DNA of 64,000 nt from assembly GCF_009834125.1 (NCBI RefSeq), contig NZ_CP047146.1, positions 3,279,501-3,343,500 on the forward strand, given 5' to 3'. The DNA comes from Streptomyces sp. GS7. GTDB taxonomy: Bacteria > Actinomycetota > Actinomycetes > Streptomycetales > Streptomycetaceae. Position 1 is the stretch's first letter; each line of letters starts with the position of its first letter. The translations under genes were made by a program, and so were the position numbers. Of the stretch, positions 26,430-34,131 are shown piece after piece. The notes under the pieces were generated by a model. The model searched no databases, was not told where the DNA came from, and worked only from the letters and a program-made list of their open reading frames with translations.

Positions 26430-26492
26430 GCCGCACCCAGGGCGTGTCCGGTGGGTCACGGCAGGGGCGGGGCGGTGCGGTGCGCGGCGCGG

Positions 26493-27107
26493 TCAGCGGT
26501 CGGGCGAACCCGCCGGCCGTGACCGGGGCTTGGCGCGTACGTGCATGCGCTCGCCCTGCCGGCCGAAGAGGCTGAGGACCTCGACGGGCCCGTCGCCGGT
26601 GCTGCCGAACCAGTGGGGCAGCCGGGTGTCGAACTCGGCTGCCTCGCCCGCCCCCAGGACCAGGTCGTGATCGGCCAGGACCAGGCGCAGCCGTCCCGCG
26701 AGGACGTACAGCCACTCATAGCCCTCGTGGGTGCACGGGTCCGGGGTGCTGCGGGAGACCGGGATGACCATCTTGAACGCCTGAAGGGGGCCGGGCTGGC
26801 GGGTCAGGGGCAGCACGGTGCTCCCGTGCACATGCTGCGGCTTGAGGCGGACGCGGGGATCACCGACCTCGGGGGCGCCGACCAGCTCGTCCAGCGGCAC
26901 CTGATGAGCCTGGGCGATCGGCAGCAGCAGCTCCAGACTGGGGCGCCGCTGGCCGGACTCCAGGCGGGACAGGGTGCTCTTGGAGACGCCGGTGGCCTCG
27001 GCGAGCGCGGACAGGGTCACCCCGCGCTCGGTACGCAGCCGCTTGAGGCGGGGGCCGACCTCGGCGAGGGCCTGGGTGATGGCGGGTGAGTGTTCCACGG
27101 TGCCCAT
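26493..27107 (-). CDS. XRE-family regulator with C-terminal cupin domain
   Basis: A 204-aa regulator. The N-terminal helix-turn-helix (about residues 17-72; GPRLKRLRTERGVTLSALAE and GVSKSTLSRLESGQRRPS) is followed by a cupin (about 100-190; HEGYEWLYVLAGRLRLVLAD and GEAAEFDTRLPHWFGS). XRE-cupin proteins repress adjacent transport or catabolic genes and respond to small ligands bound in the cupin. It is divergent from a thioredoxin-reductase-like gene. A palindrome at 27118-27130 lies 10 bp upstream of its start. Confidence 0.86.
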   Translation of the reverse strand: MGTVEHSPAITQALAEVGPRLKRLRTERGVTLSALAEATGVSKSTLSRLESGQRRPSLELLLPIAQAHQVPLDELVGAPEVGDPRVRLKPQHVHGSTVLPLTRQPGPLQAFKMVIPVSRSTPDPCTHEGYEWLYVLAGRLRLVLADHDLVLGAGEAAEFDTRLPHWFGSTGDGPVEVLSLFGRQGERMHVRAKPRSRPAGSPDR

Positions 27108-27117
27108 TGCACCGCAG

Positions 27118-27130
27118 GTTTCCCGGAAAC
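27118..27130. promoter_or_regulatory. Candidate operator palindrome between XRE-cupin and flavoprotein genes
   Basis: GTTTCCCGGAAAC, a perfect palindrome with 6-bp arms and a single central base, in the 82-bp gap between the divergent XRE-cupin and reductase genes. Position suggests binding by the XRE-cupin protein; this is inference. Confidence 0.5.
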
Positions 27131-27189
27131 GGCAACAAAGATTGCTGCCGGGGGACCGGTGGCGCAGCCTGCGGGTGGAGGTGATCGCG

Positions 27190-28563
27190 ATGGGCGACAG
27201 AGGCGCGGCAGGTGAGGTGAGCGCGATGGGCGAGGTGAGGGCCGGGAACGACGTGCGGGAGGCGACGGACGTGTCGGGCATGAAGGACGTGATGGACAGG
27301 CGGGAAGCAAGGAAAACGGAAGACGTGATGGACGCGAAGGAGGCGGGCGGTGTCGGCGGTCTCCGCGGTGTTCGCGGCGTCACGGACGTGGTGGTCGTCG
27401 GGGCGGGGGCTGCCGGGCTGAACGCGGCGCTGGTGCTGGCTCGGGCCCGCCGGTCGGTGGCGGTGGTGGACGCCGGGGCGCCGCGGAACGCGCCGGCCGC
27501 CCATATGCACGGCTTTCTGTCCCGCGACGGGATGCCGCCGGCGGCCCTGCTGGAGGTGGGACGGGAGGAACTCGCCTGGTACGGCGTGCAGTTGATCAAC
27601 GGACAGGTCGACCACGTCGAGGACCACGGCCGGGCGGCGCGCGCCGGGGACCAGGGCCGGGGCGGCGGCCGCGGGACGTCGGGGCAGGGCATGGGGGACC
27701 GGCCGGAGGGCCTCGTTCCCGGCTTCACCGTGCATCTGGCGGGTGGCCCGGCGCTGCGGGCCCGCCGGGTGCTGGTGGCGACCGGGCTGCGCGACGAACT
27801 CCCCGGAATCCCCGGCGTACGGGAGCGGTGGGGCCGGGACCTGCTGCACTGCCCGTACTGCCACGGCTACGAGGTACGCGACCGGCCGCTCGGGGTACTG
27901 GGCACCCATCCGGGCGCGGTGGCCCATGCCCTGCTGCTGCGGCAGTGGTCGGACGATGTGGTGCTCTTCCCGCACACCCTGGAGCTGACCGGTGAGGAGC
28001 GGGAGCGGCTTGCGGCCCGCGGTGTGCGGATCGCGGAGGGTGTGGTCGAGCGCCTGGTGGCGGCGGACGACCGGCTGCGCGGCGTGGAACTCGCCGAGGG
28101 GCGGGTGGTGCCGCGCGCGGCGGTGTTCGTCTTCCCCCGGATGGTGCCGCGGGACGCCTTGCTGACGGAGCTGGGCTGTGAACGGGACGAGGGCGGATGG
28201 GTGATCACCGACGCGTCCGGCCGGACCGGCGTGCGCGGGGTGTGGGCCGCGGGGAACGTCGCCGATCCGCGGGCGCAGGTGGTGACCGCGGCCGGAATGG
28301 GGGCGGCGGCCGCGTTCGCCATGAACCACGACCTGGTGGAGGAGGAGACCGAGCGCACCGTGGCGGCCCACCGGGCGGGGGAGTCGGCGCACTCGTCGGC
28401 GGGCTCGCCGGCGGTCTCGGCTGTGGTGGGGGACGCGGCGATTGCGACCGGTGAGGTTGAGGTGCCTGCCGCGGCCGACCCGACCGCTTCGGCCCGTACC
28501 GGTACCGGTACGGGTGGGGGCTTCGGCGCGGGCTCTGGCGCGGTCCACGGCTCCGGCTCGTGA
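27190..28563 (+). CDS. Thioredoxin-reductase-like FAD/NAD(P)-dependent oxidoreductase
   Basis: A 457-aa flavoprotein. FAD binding is shown by VVVVGAGAAGLNAALVLARA (about residues 66-85) and the C-terminal GVWAAGNVADPRAQVV block. A redox CPYC motif is present (C221-C224, in HCPYCHGYE), as in thioredoxin reductases and dithiol oxidases of natural-product pathways. Residues 1-60 are Met/Asp/Glu-rich low complexity, and the last about 70 residues are Ala/Gly/Ser-rich; both are unusual for the family. ATG 27190 is chosen for the GGAGGTGA site 5 nt upstream. The XRE-cupin gene is divergent and probably controls it. Confidence 0.84.
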   Translation: MGDRGAAGEVSAMGEVRAGNDVREATDVSGMKDVMDRREARKTEDVMDAKEAGGVGGLRGVRGVTDVVVVGAGAAGLNAALVLARARRSVAVVDAGAPRNAPAAHMHGFLSRDGMPPAALLEVGREELAWYGVQLINGQVDHVEDHGRAARAGDQGRGGGRGTSGQGMGDRPEGLVPGFTVHLAGGPALRARRVLVATGLRDELPGIPGVRERWGRDLLHCPYCHGYEVRDRPLGVLGTHPGAVAHALLLRQWSDDVVLFPHTLELTGEERERLAARGVRIAEGVVERLVAADDRLRGVELAEGRVVPRAAVFVFPRMVPRDALLTELGCERDEGGWVITDASGRTGVRGVWAAGNVADPRAQVVTAAGMGAAAAFAMNHDLVEEETERTVAAHRAGESAHSSAGSPAVSAVVGDAAIATGEVEVPAAADPTASARTGTGTGGGFGAGSGAVHGSGS

Positions 28564-28747
28564 ACGGGCAGCCGACTGATGGGGGAGCCGGGGCCGACGG
28601 GGAGCCGGGCGGAGGGGACAGCCGGGTGAGCGGGGGTTCCGTTCACCCGGCGGCCCTGCCACCCGCCGCCGGCGGAACCGGGTTTCTCGCCGGTCGGCCG
28701 GAGGCGGTGGGCGGACTCGGGCCCTCCTCGCCAGGCGGTTCAGGGCC

Positions 28748-29431
28748 TCACCACGGAGAGTTCGGCGGCGTGTCCCCTTCGCGTGGCGTGTACCCGCGGG
28801 AGGCCGCGAGCCGGCGCTGCTGATGGCGGCGGGCCGATGCGTCACCCGGGCCGTCGCGCTCGGCGAGACGCTCGGATATGCGGTGCTGGACCGACTCGCT
28901 CCGCTTGCCGCCGTACTTGAACTTGGCGCGGACGTCGTGCACTTCGAGACGCAGGCCCCGGATGCCGGACAGCAGGCGCCCGTACGGCGCCTCGCCCGCG
29001 GCGACCGGGGCCGAGCCGCCCTCCGGCTGGAAGTGCGTCATCTGGCGTTGCAGCAGCCGGGCCTTGGCCTCCGGGGCATCCACGACATGGGCGGTGCAGG
29101 TGAGCTGGACCGCGGCGTAGAAGCTGGTGGGGACGCCGTGCTCGGGCGGCTGGTCCTCGTTCGCCTGCCAGGGGCCGGGGACGAAGGTGTAGTCGTCGAC
29201 CACGCTCAGCAGGACCGTCGGGCGGTCCTCCAGCGCGGACCATATGGGGTTGGGGCGGGCGAGGTGGGTGACGGCCTCACGGCGGGCTGGATCGTAGGCG
29301 AAGTGCAGCGGTTGCAGCAGCGGGGCCTCGCCGGGGAGTCCGTTGGCGGCGAGCTGGCCGAAGTCATGGGCGGCGAGCCATTCCTGCCACTCGGCGTCGT
29401 CGGTCGGTGCGTCCCACGGGTGGATCAGCAT
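28748..29431 (-). CDS. PaiB-family FMN-binding negative regulator
   Basis: A 227-aa protein of the PaiB family (FMN-binding split barrel). HFAYDPARREAVTHLARPNPIWSAL-like, TVLLSVVDDYTFVPG and SFYAAVQL are family blocks; KFKYGGKRSES near the C-terminus is also typical. PaiB proteins were named as negative regulators of sporulation and degradative enzymes in Bacillus, but many are probably FMN-dependent enzymes. It lies 10 bp downstream of a PNPOx-like gene on the same strand, with which it is likely co-transcribed, opposite a PLP-type regulator. Confidence 0.83.
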   Translation of the reverse strand: MLIHPWDAPTDDAEWQEWLAAHDFGQLAANGLPGEAPLLQPLHFAYDPARREAVTHLARPNPIWSALEDRPTVLLSVVDDYTFVPGPWQANEDQPPEHGVPTSFYAAVQLTCTAHVVDAPEAKARLLQRQMTHFQPEGGSAPVAAGEAPYGRLLSGIRGLRLEVHDVRAKFKYGGKRSESVQHRISERLAERDGPGDASARRHQQRRLAASRGYTPREGDTPPNSPW

Positions 29432-29440
29432 CGGCGCTCC

Positions 29441-30124
29441 TCAGCGGGCTGAGAGGTAGGCCGGCTCGGGGGTGCCGGGAGCCAGGTCGTCGGCCGGTAT
29501 GGGGGCGCCGTATGCGGGAGCGACGGGCAGCACACCGGTCCAGTGGGGGAGCGCGAGGTCCTCGGGATCGTCGTTCGGGCCGCCGGTGCGGATCTTGGCG
29601 GAGACCTCCCGCAGATCGAGGCGGATCACGGCCGTGGCGGCCAGCTCCTTCGCGTTCGCCCGCCGGGAGTCGGCGGCACGGCCGGGCACGACGTGCTCGA
29701 CCAGGGCGTGGAGGGCGGCGGCCTTCTCGTCCTCGGCGACGACCTGGTGGGCGACGCCGTGCACCACGACGCTGCGGTAGTTGACGGAGTGGTGGAACGC
29801 GGACTTGGCCAGGACCAGGCCGTCGACGTGCGTGACGGTGACGCAGACCGGGAGGCCGGGGTCCGACTCCGCCGTCCCGCCGGCCATCCGCAGCGGGCGC
29901 GAGCCGGTCGAACCGTGCAGATACAGACGGTCTCCGGCGCGGCCGTAGAGCGTGGGAAGGACGACCGGGGCACCGTCGCGCACAAAGCCCAGGTGGCAGA
30001 CGTATCCCGCATCGAGGATCGCGTGCACCGTGGCCTCGTCGTACGCCGCGCGCTCACGGGAGCGGGTGGGTGTGGTGCGCTCGGTCGGCGCAAAGGACTT
30101 CGCCTGCGTCATTGCGGTCTCCAT
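29441..30124 (-). CDS. Pyridoxamine 5'-phosphate oxidase family protein (FMN split barrel)
   Basis: A 227-aa protein with the split-barrel fold: YVCHLGFVRDGAPVVLPTLYGRAGDRLYLHGS and the NYRSVVVHGVAHQV strand are characteristic of PNPOx-like flavoproteins. It could bind FMN or F420. The neighbouring MocR-type regulator has a PLP-binding domain, hinting at a vitamin-B6-related role. ATG 30124 lies immediately beside the TGCACTAGTGCA palindrome, with no ribosome-binding site; ATG 30112 is an alternative. It is followed by the PaiB-like gene after 10 bp. Confidence 0.84.
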   Translation of the reverse strand: METAMTQAKSFAPTERTTPTRSRERAAYDEATVHAILDAGYVCHLGFVRDGAPVVLPTLYGRAGDRLYLHGSTGSRPLRMAGGTAESDPGLPVCVTVTHVDGLVLAKSAFHHSVNYRSVVVHGVAHQVVAEDEKAAALHALVEHVVPGRAADSRRANAKELAATAVIRLDLREVSAKIRTGGPNDDPEDLALPHWTGVLPVAPAYGAPIPADDLAPGTPEPAYLSAR

Positions 30125-30140
30125 TGCACTAGTGCATAAT
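30112..30140 (+). promoter_or_regulatory. Leaderless promoter and palindromic operator of the MocR/PNPOx pair
   Basis: TTGCGG (30112-30117), a 17-nt spacer, and CATAAT (30135-30140) lie 7 nt before GTG 30148. The perfect 12-bp palindrome TGCACTAGTGCA (30125-30136) fills the spacer and touches the divergent PNPOx start codon, so one bound protein could control both directions. Confidence 0.75.
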
Positions 30141-30147
30141 CAAGTTT

Positions 30148-31479
30148 GTGCTAGGAGAGTATCGGATCGAGGGGCGGCGCGCATCGGAGATTGCCGCCAG
30201 TGTCGAGCGAGCTGTCGGTGCGGGCGAGCTCCAACCAGGAGAAGTGCTGCCGCCACTCAGGGAGTTGGCGGTCTATCTGGAGGTCAATCCCAATACGGTC
30301 GCGGCCGCGTATCGCACGCTCCGCGACCGCGGAGTGATCGAAACCGCGGGCCGCCGCGGCAGCCGGGTGCGCCCGCGGCCCGCCAGCACCTCACGCGAGG
30401 CGCTGCGGGTCGAGGTGCCGCCGGGTGTCCGGGACGCCTCCGACGGCAATCCCGACCCGGGGCTGTTCCCCTCGCTGGAAGGGCCGCTGGCGGAGGCCGC
30501 GGCGCGCAGCGCACGGCGCCCCGTGCTCTACGGCATGCCCGCCGTCGACGAGGACTTGGCGGCCCTGGCCCGCTCGGCCTTCGACCGCGACGGGGTGGCC
30601 GAGGGGCCGGTGGCCGTCGCCAGCGGCTCGCTCGACGCCATCGAGCGCGTGCTCGCCGCGCATCTGCGGCCCGGTGACGCGGTGGCGGTGGAGGACCCCG
30701 GGTGGGGCAGCCTGCTGGACCTGATCCCGGCTCTGGGGCTCCGCCCGGTACCGGTCGGCGTGGATGACGACGGGCCGCTGCCCGAGCGGCTGGCCCCGGC
30801 GCTCGCCGAGGGTGTCCGCGCGGTCGTCGTCACCGACCGGGCGCAGAACCCCACGGGCGCCGCCATCAGCGGACCCCGTGCCGTCGAACTCCGCACGCTC
30901 CTGGCGGGACACCCCGATGTGCTCCTCATCGAGGACGACCACGGCCACGGAATAGTCGACCTTCCGTTGCACCCGCTCTCCGGGACCACCGACCACTGGG
31001 TGCTGGTGCGCTCGACTGCCAAGGCGTACGGCCCCGATCTGCGACTGGCGGTGTTCACGGGCGACTCCGTGACCATCGACCGGGTACGCGGACGCCAGCG
31101 CCTCGGTCCCGGCTGGGTCAGCCACCTCCTCCAGGACGTGGTCGTGCATCTCTGGCGGACATCCGTGGTTCACCCGCCGACGGTGGCCGGCGCGTACGGC
31201 GAGCGGCGTGACGCGCTGATACGGGCTCTGGAGGAGCGCGGAGTGCGGGCGCGCGGGCGCAGCGGCATGAACGTCTGGGTACCGGTCCCTGACGAGACGG
31301 GCGCGGTGGCGCGGCTCCTGCACTCCGGCTGGGCGGTCGCACCGGGCGCGCGCTTCCGTATGCACTCGCCGCCCGGCATACGCATCACCGTCTCCGGGCT
31401 CACCGCCGACGACATCATCCCGCTCGCCGACGCGGTCGCCGCAGCGACGGGGGTGGGGGAGGCGCGGCGGTATGAGTGA
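30148..31479 (+). CDS. MocR/PdxR-type GntR regulator with PLP-dependent aminotransferase domain
   Basis: A 443-aa protein. Residues about 1-75 are a GntR winged helix (GELQPGEVLPPLRELAVYLEVNPNTVAAAYRTL pattern), and about 90-435 are a fold-type-I aminotransferase domain. The predicted PLP-lysine is K292 in STAKAYGP; NPTG (about 233) and the ASGSLDAIERVLA block fit. MocR/PdxR regulators sense PLP, often controlling B6 synthesis. The PNPOx-like and PaiB-like genes are divergent. The mRNA appears leaderless. The target set is inferred from position. Confidence 0.87.
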   Translation: MLGEYRIEGRRASEIAASVERAVGAGELQPGEVLPPLRELAVYLEVNPNTVAAAYRTLRDRGVIETAGRRGSRVRPRPASTSREALRVEVPPGVRDASDGNPDPGLFPSLEGPLAEAAARSARRPVLYGMPAVDEDLAALARSAFDRDGVAEGPVAVASGSLDAIERVLAAHLRPGDAVAVEDPGWGSLLDLIPALGLRPVPVGVDDDGPLPERLAPALAEGVRAVVVTDRAQNPTGAAISGPRAVELRTLLAGHPDVLLIEDDHGHGIVDLPLHPLSGTTDHWVLVRSTAKAYGPDLRLAVFTGDSVTIDRVRGRQRLGPGWVSHLLQDVVVHLWRTSVVHPPTVAGAYGERRDALIRALEERGVRARGRSGMNVWVPVPDETGAVARLLHSGWAVAPGARFRMHSPPGIRITVSGLTADDIIPLADAVAAATGVGEARRYE

Positions 31480-31960
31480 AAGGGGTGCGGGACGCCGGGA
31501 GTTCGCACGTGGTGCCTGATGCCTGGCGAGTGACGCGTTGACGCGTGATGCCTGGCGGTTGGGGACTGAGGCCGGGGGACTGCGAGATGCCTGCTGCCTC
31601 CTGCCTTCTGGTTCCTGATGCCTGGTAGTTGGGGGTTGGAGGGGCGATCGGGACCGGTGTCTGCGGGGTGGCGGTGGCGGTGGCGGGGGGTGGGTGGGGG
31701 GAGGGACCCCCCCGGGGGGAGGCAGGAAGGGAAGCCGAAGCGGGCTGAAACACCGAAGCGGGCTGAGGCAGGAAGAAGGGACACGAAGCCCGAAGGCGGC
31801 TTGCTCCGTAGCCGGCCTGCTCTGAAGCCGGTCTGCTCCGTGTCCGTCCCGCGCGTGCCCGTTGTGCCCGTCGTGCCTTCCCTGAGCGTGGCCGTCATAC
31901 GTGTGCCGGGCCTACGTGTGCCGGTCTTGCGCGTGTCTGATTCGTCCCGCGCGTTCCGTC
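31480..31960. repeat. Repeat-rich intergenic region
   Basis: About 480 bp with no normal coding frame. It contains TGATGCCTGG at least three times (about 31516, 31547, 31617), CCGAAGCGGGCTGA twice (about 31736, 31754), variants of AGCCGGNCTGCTC (around 31811-31840), and a GGTGGCGG/GGGTGGG purine tract (31665-31715) followed by CCCCCCCGGGGGG. Tandem short repeats of this kind are rare in this otherwise gene-dense window. No function can be assigned. Confidence 0.7.
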
Positions 31961-33106
31961 CTACGTGCTGCGGGGCTTGCTCTGGGTGAGGGCGGCGCCT
32001 GCGAGGACGATGAGGGCGCCCACGGGGGTGTTCCAGGCGAGGTGCTCGTTGAGCAGGGCCATGCCGGAGGCGGCGGCGATGACGGGGATGAAGTAGGTGA
32101 CCATCTGAGCGGTGGTGGGACCGACCTCGGCGACCAGGCCGTACTGCAGGAGGAACGCGACACCGGTGCCCAGGGCGCCGAGGGCGAAGACGGCGAGCAG
32201 CGGGACGACCGGGTACGCCGTCGGCAGCGGGGTGAACAGGAGGGTGACCACGGCGAGTTGGAGGGTGGCGAGCAGCAGCTGGGTGCTGGACATGGCGAGG
32301 TGCGAGTGCCGGCCGCCGCCCAGGGTGCGGCGGACGTAGATCCAGCCGATGGGGTAGCTCAGGGACGCGCCGAGCGCCATCGCGGTGCCCGTCAGATCCG
32401 TGCCGGCGAAGCCCTGCCATGCGCCGAGGACGGTGAGTACGCCCAGGAAGCCGATGCCCAGCCCGGCGACCCGGCGGCGTGTGGGGCGGTCCTCCGAGAG
32501 CGCGACGACCGAGAGCGCCATGCCCCACAGGGGCGAGGTGGCGTTGCAGATGCTGGCCAGTGTGGAGGGGATGGTCAGCTCGGAGTAGGCGAAGAGGGAG
32601 AACGGCAGCGCGTTGAGGAGGAACGCGGCGACCGCGAGATGGCCCCAGGTCCGCGCCGACCGCGGAAGCCGTTCGCGCTTGATCACCAGGATCGCCAGCA
32701 GCACCAGCGCGCCGAATGCCACACGGCCCAGTGTGACCTGCAGCGGTGCGAAGCCCTCGGTGCCCACCTTGATGAAGAGGAAGCTGAAGCCCCAGACCAG
32801 GCAGAGGAAGGCGAAGCGGAGCTGCCAGCCGAAGGCCCGCCGGCGGGTGCGCTCACCGCCAGGGGCGGCGGCGTCGGCGGCAGTTGCCGTGCCGGCTCGG
32901 GCGTGGTTGATCGCCACGCCCCCGGTCGTCGTGTGCCGTGTGGTCGTCGCAGCCGACGCGGTCGGCTCCGGCGCCGTGGGTGTCGCGGACACGGCGGTCG
33001 CCCCGGGGGGTGTGGGCGTCGCGGGTGTCCTCGGCGTCGCGGTGGTCCTGGCGGGAGGGGCGGGGGTGCGGCTGGAGCCGGTGGATGTGCCGGCGGCGGT
33101 GCTCAT
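31961..33106 (-). CDS. EamA-family (DMT superfamily) transporter with long N-terminal extension
   Basis: A 381-aa protein. Residues 1-90 are Thr/Ala/Pro-rich, low complexity and probably cytoplasmic. The remainder has ten hydrophobic helices in two EamA repeats (LRFAFLCLVWGFSFLFIKVGTEG at about 95; VAEVGPTTAQMVTYFIPVIAA near the end). It is divergent from a LysR regulator that probably controls it. ATG 33106 begins at MSTAAGTSTG; a longer in-frame start 12 codons upstream overlaps the regulator's promoter region. Confidence 0.83.
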   Translation of the reverse strand: MSTAAGTSTGSSRTPAPPARTTATPRTPATPTPPGATAVSATPTAPEPTASAATTTRHTTTGGVAINHARAGTATAADAAAPGGERTRRRAFGWQLRFAFLCLVWGFSFLFIKVGTEGFAPLQVTLGRVAFGALVLLAILVIKRERLPRSARTWGHLAVAAFLLNALPFSLFAYSELTIPSTLASICNATSPLWGMALSVVALSEDRPTRRRVAGLGIGFLGVLTVLGAWQGFAGTDLTGTAMALGASLSYPIGWIYVRRTLGGGRHSHLAMSSTQLLLATLQLAVVTLLFTPLPTAYPVVPLLAVFALGALGTGVAFLLQYGLVAEVGPTTAQMVTYFIPVIAAASGMALLNEHLAWNTPVGALIVLAGAALTQSKPRST

Positions 33107-33167
33107 GGCGTCTACGATGCGGGGCACAAATGCGTAGCACAAGCGAGATTTCGTGGCAGGTATCGCT

Positions 33168-33173
33168 TAGCAT
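33168..33173 (+). promoter_or_regulatory. -10 element of a leaderless LysR gene
   Basis: TAGCAT ends 7 nt before ATG 33181 and no ribosome-binding site is present, so the LysR mRNA is probably leaderless. No convincing -35 is seen, consistent with activator dependence or extended -10 use. Confidence 0.5.
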
Positions 33174-33180
33174 TGCTTAC

Positions 33181-34107
33181 ATGTTGAACCTTGATCGCCT
33201 CCGGACGTTGTCCGCGATCGCCCGGCACGGTTCGGTGAGCGCGGCGGCCGACGGATTGCATGTGACGACCTCGGCGGTCTCGCAGCAGATCGCCAAGTTG
33301 GAACGCGAGACCGGTCAGCAGCTGCTGGCCAAGAACGGGCGCGGGGTGCGGCTCACCGACGCCGGACGGCTGCTCGCCGATCATGCGGGGCGCATCCTCT
33401 CCCAGGTCGAGCTGGCGCAGGCCGATCTGGAGGCGCATCGCGGCCAGGCGGTGGGCGAGCTGCGGCTGGGCGCCTTCCCCACCGCGGCGCGCGGTCTCTT
33501 TCCCGCCGCCCTGGTCTCGCTCCGCGCCGAACACCCGCAGCTCCGCCCGCGGCTGACGGAGCTGGAGCCGGATGAGTCGGTACGGGGAGTGGTACGCGGC
33601 GACCTCGATCTGGCGGTCGTACTGGACTGGTACAACCGGCCGCTGTCAGTGCCCGACGGGCTGGCCAAGGCTCCGCTGCTCGACGACCCCGCCGATGTGG
33701 CGATGCCGTCGGACCATCCGCTGGCCGGACGGCGGTCGGTGGAGCTGGAGGACTTCGCGGACGATGAATGGATCTCCTGGCCGCAGGGGGAGTTCTGCCA
33801 CGACTGGCTGATGTTCACCCTGCGCGGCAGGGGGGTCGAGCCGCGGATCGCGCATCTGGCCGAGGAGCATCACACTCAACTCGCCCTGATCGCGGCCGGG
33901 TTGGGCGTCGCGGTGGCTCCGCGGCTGGGGCGTGGGCCGGTGCCGGCGGGGGTGAGCGTGGTGCCTGTACGGCATACGATGCGCCGCCACGTCTACGCCA
34001 TCTGGCGCGCGGACGCCGACCGCCGCCCTTCGATCCGCGCCGCCGTGCGAGCGCTGCGGACGGCAGGGGAGAGCGTCGGCGCGGAGAGGGGTGACGGAGA
34101 CTCCTGA
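33181..34107 (+). CDS. LysR-family transcriptional regulator
   Basis: A 308-aa regulator. The N-terminal winged helix (about residues 3-62; LNLDRLRTLSAIARHGSVSAAADGL pattern and SAVSQQIAKLERETG) is followed by a type-2 periplasmic-binding-like effector domain (about 90-295). It is divergent from the EamA exporter gene, with only 74 bp between starts, the usual layout for a LysR controlling its neighbour. The inducer is unknown. GC3 bias is normal. Confidence 0.88.
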   Translation: MLNLDRLRTLSAIARHGSVSAAADGLHVTTSAVSQQIAKLERETGQQLLAKNGRGVRLTDAGRLLADHAGRILSQVELAQADLEAHRGQAVGELRLGAFPTAARGLFPAALVSLRAEHPQLRPRLTELEPDESVRGVVRGDLDLAVVLDWYNRPLSVPDGLAKAPLLDDPADVAMPSDHPLAGRRSVELEDFADDEWISWPQGEFCHDWLMFTLRGRGVEPRIAHLAEEHHTQLALIAAGLGVAVAPRLGRGPVPAGVSVVPVRHTMRRHVYAIWRADADRRPSIRAAVRALRTAGESVGAERGDGDS

Positions 34108-34131
34108 GGAGCGGGATCCGTCCCCTCCCCC

